Below are positions 1 through 8,198 of a stretch of 41,424 nt of DNA, piece after piece. How positions within the stretch are numbered: the first letter of the stretch is position 1; each line of letters opens with the position of its first letter. The translations under genes and the position numbers were made by a program. The notes beneath the pieces are model-generated. The model searched no databases. It saw only the letters and a program-made list of their open reading frames with translations, and had not been told where the DNA came from. Source of the stretch: an uncultured Sphingomonas sp. (GTDB lineage Bacteria; Pseudomonadota; Alphaproteobacteria; Sphingomonadales; Sphingomonadaceae); NCBI RefSeq assembly GCF_902806265.1, contig NZ_CADCVZ010000023.1:1-41424 (forward strand), given 5' to 3'.

Positions 1-78
1 ATGGAGGTGCAGATCTTCGCCGATTTGGACGGCGCGCTTGTCGCGACGTCCTACCTTCAGAACGCTCGCAGCCAGTAG
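1..78 (+). CDS. 3' end of an unidentified reading frame (truncated by window start)
   Basis: Frame 1 is open from the first base to a TAG at 76-78 and gives 25 residues (it reads MEVQIFADLDGALVATSY, then LQNARSQ). The methionine at base 1 may be internal, because the window starts there. I do not recognise the family from so short a tail. No SD or promoter is visible. The frame lies upstream of a tRNA-Asp 3' fragment, so it could belong to an integrated element rather than to the core chromosome. That is a guess from position only. Confidence 0.3.
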   Translation: MEVQIFADLDGALVATSYLQNARSQ

Positions 79-204
79 CGGGATGCGGCACGCGAGTTCA
101 GCGGCTAAGTGCTAGCTCCGCTGGCCGTTAGTTCCGGATCGAATTGAGAGAGGGCCGCTAAAGCCATGATCCGCAGGGAACAGGGATTTCTTGGGGAGAC
201 GTAA

Positions 205-285
205 GCGCGTGTAGTTAGGTGAAACAGGTCTAGTCCTGCCCTGTCGCGCCGGAGATCGCGGGTTCGAGCCCCGTCACTCCCGCCA
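205..285 (+). tRNA. tRNA-Asp (GTC)-like fragment: intact 3' half, degenerate 5' half; possible att scar
   Basis: The 3' half reads as a normal tRNA: anticodon loop CTGTCGC at 241-247 (anticodon GTC, Asp), anticodon 3' stem GCCGG, five-base variable loop, T-arm GCGGG/TTCGAGC/CCCGT at 258-274, acceptor strand CACTCCC at 275-281, then GCCA. The 5' half does not fold properly. The best partner for the acceptor strand (205-211) pairs at 5 of 7 positions, the anticodon stem has a C-C mismatch, and the D region is about four bases too long. I therefore read it as a remnant or as the 3' duplication left by an element integrated in tRNA-Asp, not as a working tRNA. A protein read from the opposite strand here would be spurious. 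Confidence 0.45.
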
Positions 286-332
286 TCTCCCACGATTTTG
301 CACGATGGGTGCCGGGCGAGTAGAGCCCGAAC

Positions 333-1163
333 GTGCGTGCGCGACGTTCGCCTTATACCATCCTTGGCCTGAAGCCCGGCGCCGACCGGGCCGCGGTGGA
401 CGAGGCGTACCGCCGATTAATGAAGCAGCAGCACCCCGACCTGCCCGGCGGCGACCCTGCCGCCGCGGCCGATCTGAATACCGCCTATGCCGCGCTCAAG
501 ACCGCTGTTCGGGACGAACGGGCGATGGCAGCGGTGCCGACTCCGCCAATCGAGCGGGCACCGCAAAAGCGGCGGCGCGGTCGGCTGGCGGGATTGCTGA
601 TGGGGGCGGTGGCGGCTGCCGGGCTGTACTTCGCGCCGATGCCGGTCCTGCCGGTGGAGCGACGGGACCAGCCAGTAGCGGCGCCGCCCGTCCGAGCCGG
701 TGCGGCCGAACCGCTGGCTGACGCGCCCGACCTGCGCCGCCTGCCGGACGAGGACGCGATCGCGGCGGCCGTGGCAGCCGCGCAGCGCCTCCATGGAGGA
801 CGGCTGGAGGGCGCGGCGGTGAGTTTCAGCAGGAGCTGCGAGGATGACCTCAAGGCTTACGCCAGCCTGGCGCTGCTGGACCATTGCATTGCTTTCGACG
901 CGGCCAGCGGGATGCTGGGGGGACGAACGCCGAACGCGCGCTTTCGGGCCGAGGACATGGCGGCGCGGCACATTGGCGCGGCGATGCGAGTATCAGCCGA
1001 CCCCGTGCTGGCCGAAGACCGGGTGAGCAGCGTGCGGCGCTTGGCCGAGCGACTGCTCCTGCAGCCGCTGCGCGTGGATCAGGGAGCGCCAGCGGGAGCC
1101 GGAGCGACAGGTGCTGCCGGCTCGGGCGCGACTGGTTTGGGCGCAACCGACAAGGCCGGCTGA
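333..1163 (+). CDS. J-domain (DnaJ-like) membrane-anchored protein
   Basis: A 276-residue protein read from GTG at 333. Residues 6-56 form a J domain: SPYTILGL at the start, a basic helix, and the diagnostic HPD at 34-36, which stimulates DnaK-type ATPases. A basic stretch (KRRRGR) precedes one predicted membrane helix at about 85-103, so the J domain is probably cytoplasmic. The rest is Ala-rich and not recognised, with two cysteines near residues 169 and 184 and a Gly/Ala tail. There are no G/F region or zinc fingers, so it is not DnaJ itself but a dedicated co-chaperone-like protein of unknown client. The last 85 bases overlap the 3' end of the convergent cell wall hydrolase gene. Confidence 0.75.
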   Translation: MRARRSPYTILGLKPGADRAAVDEAYRRLMKQQHPDLPGGDPAAAADLNTAYAALKTAVRDERAMAAVPTPPIERAPQKRRRGRLAGLLMGAVAAAGLYFAPMPVLPVERRDQPVAAPPVRAGAAEPLADAPDLRRLPDEDAIAAAVAAAQRLHGGRLEGAAVSFSRSCEDDLKAYASLALLDHCIAFDAASGMLGGRTPNARFRAEDMAARHIGAAMRVSADPVLAEDRVSSVRRLAERLLLQPLRVDQGAPAGAGATGAAGSGATGLGATDKAG

Positions 1164-2254
1164 CCCAGGGGCTTCTGCTCGGTGGCCTTAGGATCGACGC
1201 CGGTCAGGCCCCATTTCAAGTCCGGCGTGTTCGCCGTTCGGGCGGCGGCGGGAGGAGGCAATGCCTTGCCGTCCGGGCCCACCGGGTCTTGGCCGGGCAG
1301 GCGCATGGTCACGCGAGCCTCGCCATTGGGCCCCAGTTCGGCGTCGACCAGCTTGGCCAGATCCTCCGGCAGCTGTTGCTTGGCGGTAACGATGATCTCT
1401 TCCGGCTCGACGTCGGGCGTCGCGCGGTCGCGCGCTTCGGCTGCGAGGCTCGCCAAGCGCAGCGCGCTGGGATTACCTTCGCGCTGGGTGTAGCGCTGCC
1501 CGAACGCGGCCGGCATGCCCCAGCCGCCGAGCCAGTGATAGAAGATATGGGTGCCGATCACCGCCGACTTCCTCAACGTCGATGCCCAATAGGGGACGAC
1601 ATAGTCGGTGTGGTAATGGGTGGCGTTGCCGACCGGCGCGTGGACATAGCCCTGCAACGCCTGGTGAGCGACCTCTCGCGCGCGCAGATAGTAGGAGCGC
1701 ATGGGCGCCTGGGCCAGCGAGCCATCGCAGGTGAAGGTGAACTGGCAGCCGGTGTCGCGCTCCGACCCCTGGTAGACCACGCCGCAGACGCTGGCCGGGT
1801 AGACCGGGTGGCGGACGCGGTTGAGCACCACCTGCGCGACCGCCCGCTGACCGTCGGTCGGCTCGCGCGCGGCCTCATAGTAAATGGCCTGCGTCAGGCA
1901 CTCGAGCGCACGGGCGTAGGCGACGCTTTTGACTGGAGGCGCCTTGAACGGCCGTGCGGCCGGGTTCGGGCCTGTGTCGATCGGGACCGCGGCGTTGATC
2001 TGCATGGCGCGGGTAGGCGCGATCGCCTGGACGACCAGCGGCTCGACCTTGGGCGGGGGCGTCGCGGCGAGCACCCGCTCCTCGGCCGTCGGCACCCGCG
2101 GGATCGACTCGGCCGGACCGGCAATCACGCCAAAGCCGCCCAGCACGGCCGCAGCCATCAACGCGCTGCCGCCGACCTCGCGTCGATGGGCGCGCAGCCA
2201 GGCAAGCGCCTGTTCGACCGGAAAAGGCTTGAAGGTTAGTGCAAGGCTGGTCAT
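1079..2254 (-). CDS. SleB-type cell wall hydrolase
   Basis: The core at about residues 118-245 (from ECLTQAIYYEAAREP through VAQVVLNRVRHP to GTHIFYHW) matches the hydrolase_2/SleB family (PF07486). Its members cleave peptidoglycan glycan strands; the first Glu of YYEAARE is the usual catalytic candidate. An N-terminal helix (about 27-45) likely anchors or exports it to the periplasm. The C-terminal third is Pro/Ala-rich and probably disordered. A GTG at 2281 could extend the protein by nine residues. I prefer ATG 2254 (391 aa) because a plausible promoter sits just upstream and would place the transcript start downstream of the GTG. The gene is monocistronic and converges on the J-domain gene. 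Confidence 0.8.
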   Translation of the reverse strand: MTSLALTFKPFPVEQALAWLRAHRREVGGSALMAAAVLGGFGVIAGPAESIPRVPTAEERVLAATPPPKVEPLVVQAIAPTRAMQINAAVPIDTGPNPAARPFKAPPVKSVAYARALECLTQAIYYEAAREPTDGQRAVAQVVLNRVRHPVYPASVCGVVYQGSERDTGCQFTFTCDGSLAQAPMRSYYLRAREVAHQALQGYVHAPVGNATHYHTDYVVPYWASTLRKSAVIGTHIFYHWLGGWGMPAAFGQRYTQREGNPSALRLASLAAEARDRATPDVEPEEIIVTAKQQLPEDLAKLVDAELGPNGEARVTMRLPGQDPVGPDGKALPPPAAARTANTPDLKWGLTGVDPKATEQKPLGQPALSVAPKPVAPEPAAPVAPAPAGAP

Positions 2255-2301
2255 GAAGTGTGTATTAGTTAACCAACTCACCTGGGAAAATCAAGTCTGG
2301 G
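2255..2301 (-). promoter_or_regulatory. Putative promoter of the cell wall hydrolase gene with a TTAACC half-site
   Basis: Reading the minus strand, TTGATT is followed after 17 bases by TAACTA (overlapping TAATAC), about ten bases before ATG 2254. That spacing suggests a nearly leaderless transcript. On the plus strand TTAACC occupies 2269-2274, the core of CtrA half-sites in alphaproteobacteria. It overlaps the presumed -10, a position suited to control by occlusion. No second half-site is evident, and one hexamer can occur by chance. Confidence 0.3.
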
Positions 2302-2524
2302 GCGGATCGTCCCGCCACCGCCCCGTCTCGCTCCAACGCAGAATGGGTTTAAGCGGGAAGATCCAGACGATACCCGCAATGGTATAGAAGAGCGCCTGAA
2401 CCGGCCATGGCCAAGCCGTCACAATCCCGGACAGGCTGGCGACCAGCACGGACCAGACGATGATGATGCCCAGGATCATGAAGATGGCGGCGGTCGGCCG
2501 GGGGCGCGGTTCCTCTTCCCTCAC
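2291..2524 (-). CDS. DUF2842 small membrane protein
   Basis: A 77-residue protein starting at GTG 2524, which overlaps the stop of the upstream cyclo-ligase gene as GTGA, a typical coupling junction. It has two predicted membrane helices (about 13-33 and 41-57) and ends in IFPLKPILRWSETGRW, the conserved C-terminal signature of DUF2842, a family I know only from alphaproteobacteria. The function is unknown. An in-frame ATG further upstream (2581) lies inside the neighbouring coding sequence and would add a non-membrane stretch, so I rejected it. It is the last gene of the minus-strand zapA cluster. Confidence 0.7.
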   Translation of the reverse strand: MREEEPRPRPTAAIFMILGIIIVWSVLVASLSGIVTAWPWPVQALFYTIAGIVWIFPLKPILRWSETGRWRDDPPQT

Positions 2525-3108
2525 CGGTTGAACTCCACCACCCCGTCCGGCGAGGCGAACCCGTCGAGCGGAACATCCCATGGATCGGGCTGAAGCGGCT
2601 CGTCGAGCAGCTGAAACGGCCAGCCCACGCCCACCAGCCTGGCGCCCGCTTGGCGGAGGCCGGGGAGCGTGCGGTCGTAGTGGCCCTTGCCCATGCCGAT
2701 GCGATTGCCCGAGCGGTCGAGGGCGAGCAGCGGGATCAGGAGCAGGTCGGGGGAGACCACCGGCGCGTGCGGCGGCGGCTGCAGGATGCCCCAGGGACCG
2801 GGATCGACGGCCTCGCCGGCCCGAAAGGTCATCCGGCTGTCGCGGTCGGCGAAGAAGGGCAGGGCGGCCGTCTTACCCATGCCGGCCGCCCGCTCCAGCG
2901 CGGGCAGGGCGCTCACCTCGTCCTTCATCGGGAAGTAGGCGGCAACGGTGGACGCCGCGAACAACAGCGGCTCGAGCGACTCCGCCAGGGACTGCTCAAG
3001 CGCCTTGCGCGTGTCGGGCGCGAGGCTGGCCGCGTAGTCGCGGCGCCGCGCGCGCAGCTCGGCGCGGAGTTCGTCCTTGCGGGTGGGAGAGGGTGACGGG
3101 ACCGCCAT
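2521..3108 (-). CDS. fau: 5-formyltetrahydrofolate cyclo-ligase
   Basis: A 195-residue cytosolic enzyme that converts 5-formyl-THF to 5,10-methenyl-THF using ATP, returning a stored folate form to one-carbon metabolism. The C-terminal signature IPLLALDRSGNRIGMGKGHY (about residues 125-144) contains the Gly-rich nucleotide/phosphate loop GMGKGHYD. The N-terminal KDELRAELRARRRD helix, with its basic residues, is also typical. Length matches the family (about 180-200). It sits downstream of zapA and a probable 6S RNA, an arrangement conserved across many proteobacteria (ygfA in E. coli), and overlaps the DUF2842 gene by four bases. Confidence 0.9.
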   Translation of the reverse strand: MAVPSPSPTRKDELRAELRARRRDYAASLAPDTRKALEQSLAESLEPLLFAASTVAAYFPMKDEVSALPALERAAGMGKTAALPFFADRDSRMTFRAGEAVDPGPWGILQPPPHAPVVSPDLLLIPLLALDRSGNRIGMGKGHYDRTLPGLRQAGARLVGVGWPFQLLDEPLQPDPWDVPLDGFASPDGVVEFNR

Positions 3109-3114
3109 AAGGTC

Positions 3115-3260
3115 GTTGCTCAGAAATCCTCTGACGCCATAAGCATCAGGTGGGAACCATGTGATCCGGACCAGAATCCGGGCAGAGACGGCTCCCTTGG
3201 ATCGGGAATAGCCTCAGGGATGTCGAAGAGCGCGTGCCTGGCAGTACCCGTCAGGCACCA
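3115..3260 (-). ncRNA. ssrS: Probable 6S RNA (SsrS), ends approximate
   Basis: The roughly 150-base gap between zapA and the cyclo-ligase gene holds no reading frame but has strong structure on the minus strand. There is a 5' hairpin TGCCTG/CAGGCA (3235-3257), a strand beginning CATCCCTGAGG, an internal hairpin CCGGA/TCCGG, then GGTTCCCACCTGA, and distal sequence CGTCAGAGG able to pair back with CCTGACG near the 5' end. An elongated hairpin with an open centre between zapA and ygfA/fau is the classic 6S RNA location. 6S binds sigma70 RNA polymerase and represses transcription in stationary phase. Assignment rests on synteny plus hand-folding; ends are uncertain. Confidence 0.55.
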
Positions 3261-3262
3261 AT

Positions 3263-3586
3263 CTAGGACGCCGCGGCCGCACTCTCAAGCCCGGATGCGA
3301 GCCGCTCGAGCCGTTCGGCCAGCGCATCCACCCGGCGGGCGGTCTGCGGGTCCGGCGGCATCGTTGACGGCGCCGTCTGGTCGCCGGGTCTCTCGAGCAG
3401 CTGGTCGGCGATGAGCAGGGACGCGAACAGCAGCTGCCGCGCCTCGCTGAGCGCGCCCATGCCGGCCAGCGCCTCGCGGCTTTTGGCATCCACGATCAAC
3501 GCTGCGGCGCGGAGATGGTCCTCCTCGCCGTCGCGGCAGGCGACACGGTAGTTGCGGCCGGCAACGCCGATCTCGACCTCCGCCAT
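3263..3586 (-). CDS. zapA: Cell division protein ZapA
   Basis: A 107-residue protein. The N-terminal half (EVEIGVAGRNYRVACRDGEE, then HLRAAALIVDAK) is the ZapA globular head. The C-terminal half is a helical, coiled-coil-prone segment (EARQLLFASLLIADQLLE and a later ARRVDALAERLERLA). ZapA tetramers bundle FtsZ filaments at the division site. The length agrees with the family. The ATG lies two bases past the stop of a 57-codon coiled-coil gene upstream, so the two are probably cotranscribed, with 6S RNA and the cyclo-ligase gene following. Confidence 0.85.
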   Translation of the reverse strand: MAEVEIGVAGRNYRVACRDGEEDHLRAAALIVDAKSREALAGMGALSEARQLLFASLLIADQLLERPGDQTAPSTMPPDPQTARRVDALAERLERLASGLESAAAAS

Positions 3587-3588
3587 GC

Positions 3589-3762
3589 TTAGGCCTCCGC
3601 CTTCTGGATGAGATGGTCGAGTTCCGCGATCGCTTCGCGCACCTTGTCCCGCAGCACCTGCTCGCGTCCGTCGCGGCGGGTCGCCATGTCGGCCGCCCGC
3701 TCGCAGCGCGCGAGCGCCCGTTCGGCGCGGGTCAGCGCCGCCTCCAATGCTTGTTCCGTCAT
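3589..3762 (-). CDS. Small coiled-coil protein upstream of zapA (possibly DUF4164-like)
   Basis: ATG at 3762, TAA at 3589-3591, 57 codons. The product begins MTEQALEAALTRAERALA and ends IAELDHLIQKAEA. Almost the whole length is predicted amphipathic helix with hydrophobic residues at heptad-like spacing and a central basic patch (ATRRDGR). It ends two bases before the zapA ATG, which indicates cotranscription. Short coiled-coil proteins of the DUF4164 type accompany zapA in several alphaproteobacteria. Membership is my inference from size, helix content and position. A role as ZapA partner or FtsZ-ring accessory is plausible but unproven. Confidence 0.6.
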   Translation of the reverse strand: MTEQALEAALTRAERALARCERAADMATRRDGREQVLRDKVREAIAELDHLIQKAEA

Positions 3763-3887
3763 GGGACGGAGCTAAGCTCTCCGGCCGGGGGCGGCAAGGT
3801 TGACGCCCAACCGCTCACCGCCCAAAGGGTCCAACCCATCGGTCCGAAGCGAATCCTTGCGCGGTCGATCGTTCACGCGGAGCCCCG

Positions 3888-5876
3888 ATGCAGCCGACCC
3901 AACGCCGCCTTGCCAACGCCGTTCGCGCGCTGGCCATGGATGCGGTGGAGACCGCCAACAGCGGCCATCCCGGCATGCCGATGGGGATGGCCGATGCCGC
4001 CACCGCGCTGTTCACGCGGGCGCTGAAGTTCGATCCGGCGGATCCCCGATGGCCCGATCGTGACCGCTTCGTACTGTCGGCGGGCCACGGGTCCATGCTG
4101 ATCTACGCCCTACTGTACCTTACCGGCTACGAGCGGCCGACGATGGACGATATTAGGCGCTTCCGGCAGCTCGGATCGCCTTGTGCCGGGCACCCGGAGA
4201 ACTTCGAGCTGCCGGGCGTGGAGTGCACCACCGGGCCGCTCGGGCAGGGGCTGGCGATGGCGGTGGGCATGGCGCTCGCCGAGCGGCACCTCAACGCGGT
4301 CTACGGCGACGAGATGGTCGACCACCGCACGTATGTGATCGCGGGTGACGGCTGCCTGATGGAAGGCGTCAACCACGAGGCGGCGGGCCTGGCCGGCAAC
4401 CTGAAGCTCGGCCGGCTGATCGTGCTGTGGGACGACAACCAGATCACCATCGACGGGTCCACCGACCTCAGCCGCAACGAAGACGTGATGGCCCGGCATG
4501 CCGCCATGGGCTGGCACACGGTCGAGTGCGACGGCATGGATGCGGGCAAGGTCGCGGTGGCGATCGACAAGGCGAAGGCCGACCCGCGCCCGAGCCTCAT
4601 TCGGGTCAAGACGATTATCGGCTACGGCGCGCCCAACAAGCAGGGAACGGCGGCGACCCACGGCGCGGCGCTGGGCAAGGACGAAGTGGAGGCCGCGCGC
4701 AAGGAGCTGGGGCTGGCACCGCAGGAGTTCACGGTTCCCGACGATGTGCTGAGCGCCTGGCGGACTGCAGGCGGGCGCGGCGCGGCCGAGCGGCAGGCGT
4801 GGGAAGCGCGGCTGGGGAAGAGTGGCAAGCGCGACGAGTTCCTTGCACGGATGAACGGCAAGGTCGACGACCGCTGGCTCAAGCCCTACCTCGACGCCCT
4901 GATCGAGAGCCCGCCAAAGGTCGCCACCCGCAAGGCGTCTGAGATGGCACTGGAGGTGATCAACACCGCCGTGTCGTCGACGATCGGCGGATCGGCGGAC
5001 CTCACGGGATCGAACAACACCAAGACCAAGGCGCTGCAGCCGCTGACTGCCGAGGACTACAGCGGGCGCTACATCTATTACGGCATTCGCGAGTTCGGCA
5101 TGGCGGCGGCGATGAACGGCATGGCGCTGCACGGCGGCGTGGTGCCGTACGGCGGCACGTTCCTGGTCTTCTCCGATTATTGCCGACCGGCAATCCGGCT
5201 GTCCGCCTTGCAGCGGGCGCGGGTCGTGTACGTGATGACGCATGACTCGATCGGGCTGGGCGAGGACGGGCCGACCCACCAGCCGATCGAACATCTGCAA
5301 TCGCTGCGCTGCATGCCGGGGCTCCACGTGTACCGGCCGGCAGACGCGGTGGAGACGGCCGAGTGCTGGGCGTTGGCGCTGCAGGACGATGGGCCGTCGC
5401 TTCTCGCGCTGTCGCGGCAGAACCTGCCGGCGGTGCGGACGGAGGCGGCGGAGGGCAATCTGTGTGCCCACGGCGCCTATCGGCTGAAGGGGGCGGGTGC
5501 CGAGCGGAAGGTGATCCTGTTGGCGACCGGCTCCGAGGTGGAGATCGCGCTAGCCGCGGCCGAGCGGCTGGAAGCGGAGGGAATCGGCGCGGACGTGGTG
5601 TCGATGCCGTCGACAACCGTCTTCGATGCGCAACCCGAAGAGTACCGCGAGAGCATCCTGCCCGACGTGTCCAACGCCAAGATCCTGCGCGTGTCGATCG
5701 AGGCGGGAACCACGCTCGGTTGGGAGCGCTACACGGGCTTGCACGGGTTGCGCATCGGGCTGGACGGGTTCGGTGCGTCGGCGCCGGCCCCTGACCTTTA
5801 CGCCCATTTCGGGCTCACGGCGGAAGCGATCGCGGATCGCGTGCTCCGCCATCTCGAACAAAGGGAGATGAGATGA
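3888..5876 (+). CDS. tkt: Transketolase
   Basis: A 662-residue thiamine-diphosphate enzyme that moves two-carbon ketol units between sugar phosphates in the pentose phosphate pathway. The N-terminal ThDP/Mg domain shows [12 protein letters not shown] (about 24-35), [14 protein letters not shown] (about 116-129) and the ThDP motif beginning GDGCLMEG (about 153). The middle domain has [10 protein letters not shown] and [18 protein letters not shown], with the catalytic Glu in REFGM. The C-terminal domain follows ([15 protein letters not shown]). Length matches the family. It opens a glycolysis/pentose-phosphate cluster and its stop overlaps the gap start as ATGA. The 125-base gap upstream is divergent with the zapA cluster and should hold both promoters; I see no strong consensus there. 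Confidence 0.95.
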   Translation: MQPTQRRLANAVRALAMDAVETANSGHPGMPMGMADAATALFTRALKFDPADPRWPDRDRFVLSAGHGSMLIYALLYLTGYERPTMDDIRRFRQLGSPCAGHPENFELPGVECTTGPLGQGLAMAVGMALAERHLNAVYGDEMVDHRTYVIAGDGCLMEGVNHEAAGLAGNLKLGRLIVLWDDNQITIDGSTDLSRNEDVMARHAAMGWHTVECDGMDAGKVAVAIDKAKADPRPSLIRVKTIIGYGAPNKQGTAATHGAALGKDEVEAARKELGLAPQEFTVPDDVLSAWRTAGGRGAAERQAWEARLGKSGKRDEFLARMNGKVDDRWLKPYLDALIESPPKVATRKASEMALEVINTAVSSTIGGSADLTGSNNTKTKALQPLTAEDYSGRYIYYGIREFGMAAAMNGMALHGGVVPYGGTFLVFSDYCRPAIRLSALQRARVVYVMTHDSIGLGEDGPTHQPIEHLQSLRCMPGLHVYRPADAVETAECWALALQDDGPSLLALSRQNLPAVRTEAAEGNLCAHGAYRLKGAGAERKVILLATGSEVEIALAAAERLEAEGIGADVVSMPSTTVFDAQPEEYRESILPDVSNAKILRVSIEAGTTLGWERYTGLHGLRIGLDGFGASAPAPDLYAHFGLTAEAIADRVLRHLEQREMR

Positions 5877-6880
5877 CCAAAGTTGCCATCAACGGGTTCG
5901 GCCGCATCGGCCGGCTGGTCGCGCGCGCGATCCTGGAGCGGCCCGACTGCGGGCTGGAGCTGGTCGCGATCAACGACCTGGCGGACGCCAAGAGCAACGC
6001 CTGGCTATTCAAGCGCGACAGCGTGCACGGCATGTTCCCGGGTGAGGTGAGCGCCGAAGGCAACGACCTGGTCATCAACGGCACCCGCATCGCAGTCACC
6101 GCCGAGCGCGATCCCGCCAAGCTGCCGCACCGCGCGGGGGGTGTCGAGCTGGCGCTGGAATGCACCGGCTTCTTCACCAGCAAGGAAGGCGGGCAGAAGC
6201 ACATCGACGCAGGCGCCAGGCGGGTGCTGATCTCGGCTCCGGCCAAGGGCGTGGACCTGACGGTGGTCTACGGCGTCAACCACGACAAGCTGACGGCCGA
6301 GCACACCATCGTTTCCAACGCGAGCTGCACCACCAACTGCCTGGCGCCGGTCGCCAAGGTGATGAACGATACCATCGGGATCGAGCGCGGGCTGATGACC
6401 ACCATCCACGCCTACACCAACGACCAGAAGATCCTGGACCAGATTCACACCGACCTGCGCCGGGCGCGAGCCGCCGGCATGTCGATCATTCCCACCACCA
6501 CCGGCGCGGCCCGGGCGGTGGGCGAGGTGCTGCCCGAGCTCAAGGGCAAGCTCGACGGCTCGGCGGTGCGCGTGCCGACGCCCAACGTCAGCCTGGTCGA
6601 CCTGACCTTCACCCCCAAGCGCGACACTTCGCTGGACGAGGTCAACGGCGCGCTGCGGGCGGCGGCGGAGAGCGGGCCCTTGAAGGGCATCCTGGCCTAT
6701 TCGGAGGAGCCGCTGGTTTCCATCGACCTCAACCACAATCCGGCGAGCTCGACGGTGGACAGCCTCGAGACCGCGGTGCTGGAAGGCAAGCTGGTCCGGG
6801 TGGTCAGCTGGTACGACAATGAATGGGGCTTCTCCAACCGCATGGTCGATACCGCCTGCGTGATGGCGAAGTTGGGTTGA
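5873..6880 (+). CDS. gap: Glyceraldehyde-3-phosphate dehydrogenase, type I
   Basis: A 335-residue enzyme oxidising glyceraldehyde-3-phosphate to 1,3-bisphosphoglycerate. The NAD-binding GFGRIGR loop is at 8-14, and Asp35 in INDL suggests NAD rather than NADP preference. The catalytic Cys152 sits in SNASCTTNC, and the partner His is in the [10 protein letters not shown] segment. The C-terminal end carries [11 protein letters not shown]. An AAGGGAG Shine-Dalgarno lies just before the ATG, which overlaps the tkt stop (ATGA). It is followed by a 99-base gap containing a REP-like inverted repeat before pgk. Confidence 0.95.
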   Translation: MTKVAINGFGRIGRLVARAILERPDCGLELVAINDLADAKSNAWLFKRDSVHGMFPGEVSAEGNDLVINGTRIAVTAERDPAKLPHRAGGVELALECTGFFTSKEGGQKHIDAGARRVLISAPAKGVDLTVVYGVNHDKLTAEHTIVSNASCTTNCLAPVAKVMNDTIGIERGLMTTIHAYTNDQKILDQIHTDLRRARAAGMSIIPTTTGAARAVGEVLPELKGKLDGSAVRVPTPNVSLVDLTFTPKRDTSLDEVNGALRAAAESGPLKGILAYSEEPLVSIDLNHNPASSTVDSLETAVLEGKLVRVVSWYDNEWGFSNRMVDTACVMAKLG

Positions 6881-6891
6881 TGAGCCTTCGG

Positions 6892-6972
6892 GTCATCCTG
6901 GCGAAGGCCGGGATCTCGTGCGGCGAAAGTGCGAGTTCAATCACTGGGGCCTCGGCCTGCGCCGGGATGACG
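6892..6972. repeat. REP-like inverted repeat, family A copy 1
   Basis: Two half-elements face each other between gap and pgk: GTCATCCTGGCGAAG at 6892-6906 and its near reverse complement at 6957-6971, with about 50 bases between them. Each half can also form a small hairpin of the CCGGC-GAAG-GCCGG kind. The same unit recurs at 25596-25685 and 33137-33255. Such elements may act as attenuators or mRNA-stabilising hairpins between genes; here it would separate gap from pgk translation. Confidence 0.75.
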
Positions 6973-6979
6973 GTGTTGC

Positions 6980-8185
6980 ATGCCTGAGTTCAAGACCCTC
7001 GACGACCTTCCCGTCGACCTCACTGGCAAACGTGTTCTCATCCGCGTGGACCTGAACGTGCCGATGCAGGAGGGGGCGGTTTCAGACGCCACGCGGCTGC
7101 GGGCCGCGCTGCCGACGGTGCTGGAGCTGGCGGACCGGCGGGCGATCGTGCTGCTGCTGAGCCACTTCGGGCGGCCCAAGGGGCAGAACCGTCCAGACAT
7201 GTCGACCGCGCTGCTGGTGAAACCGCTGACCGACCTGACCGGGCGCTCCGTGCGCTTCATCGAGGATTGCGCCGGGCCGCAGGCCGAACGGGCGATTGCG
7301 ACCATGACGCCCGGAGCGATCGGCGTGCTGGAGAACACCCGCTTCCACGATGGCGAGGAGCGGAACGACCCCGAGCTGAGCCAGGCCATGGCGGCGCTGG
7401 GCGACTATTACGTGAACGACGCCTTCTCCGCCGCGCACCGGGCGCATTCCTCGACGGAGGGCGTGGCGCACCTGTTGCCGAGCTTCGCCGGACGGGCGAT
7501 GGAAGCCGAGCTTACGGCGCTCGCAAAGGCGCTCGGGAACCCCGAGCGGCCGGTGGCTGCAGTGGTGGGCGGGGCCAAGGTCTCGTCCAAGCTGGCGGTG
7601 CTCGGGAATCTGGTCGGCAAAGTCGATCACCTAATCATCGGCGGCGGCATGGCCAACACCTTCCTCGCGGCGCGCGGGGTGAACGTCGGCAAGTCGCTGT
7701 GCGAGCATGACCTGACCGGCGAGGCCGAGGCGATCCTCGGCCGGGCGGATCAGGCGGGCTGCACGGTGCACCTGCCCTACGACGTGGTCGTGGCCAAGGA
7801 ATTCGCCGCCAACCCGCCGAGCCTGCGGACTTGCAACGTCCACGAGGTCGCGGCAGACGAGATGATCCTGGACGTTGGCCCGGCGGCGGTGGAGGCACTG
7901 GGCGATGCGCTCAAGACCTGCCGAACGCTAGTCTGGAACGGACCGCTGGGCGCGTTCGAGACGCCGCCGTTCGACGCGGCAACGATAGCGCTGGCGAAGA
8001 CGGCGGCGGCGCTGACGCAGGACGGCAGCCTGGTGTCGGTCGCGGGCGGCGGCGATACGGTCGCCGCGCTCAACCACGCGGGCGTCGCCGACGACTTCAG
8101 CTTCGTCTCGACCGCCGGCGGGGCGTTTCTGGAATGGATGGAAGGGCGGACGCTTCCTGGCGTTGCCGCGCTGATGCAGAACTAG
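6980..8185 (+). CDS. pgk: Phosphoglycerate kinase
   Basis: A 401-residue glycolytic enzyme transferring phosphate from 1,3-bisphosphoglycerate to ADP. The N-terminal substrate domain has [13 protein letters not shown] (about 18-30), [10 protein letters not shown] (about 58-67) and [13 protein letters not shown] (about 115-127). The C-terminal nucleotide domain has [11 protein letters not shown] (about 195-205), [19 protein letters not shown] and the final [12 protein letters not shown]. Length is normal for bacterial PGK. It is separated from gap by a REP-like repeat but points the same way, and 13 bases separate it from the aldolase gene. Confidence 0.95.
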   Translation: MPEFKTLDDLPVDLTGKRVLIRVDLNVPMQEGAVSDATRLRAALPTVLELADRRAIVLLLSHFGRPKGQNRPDMSTALLVKPLTDLTGRSVRFIEDCAGPQAERAIATMTPGAIGVLENTRFHDGEERNDPELSQAMAALGDYYVNDAFSAAHRAHSSTEGVAHLLPSFAGRAMEAELTALAKALGNPERPVAAVVGGAKVSSKLAVLGNLVGKVDHLIIGGGMANTFLAARGVNVGKSLCEHDLTGEAEAILGRADQAGCTVHLPYDVVVAKEFAANPPSLRTCNVHEVAADEMILDVGPAAVEALGDALKTCRTLVWNGPLGAFETPPFDAATIALAKTAAALTQDGSLVSVAGGGDTVAALNHAGVADDFSFVSTAGGAFLEWMEGRTLPGVAALMQN

Positions 8186-8198
8186 GGGACTGACACAG

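Noticed and set aside
105-293. Minus-strand 62-codon open frame over the tRNA-Asp-like fragment
   Set aside because: Its N-terminal residues are the antisense reading of a tRNA T-arm, a common false protein in databases.
3763-3887. TTGACG at 3800-3805 considered as a tkt -35 element
   Set aside because: No acceptable -10 occurs at 16-18 bases, so I do not report a promoter.
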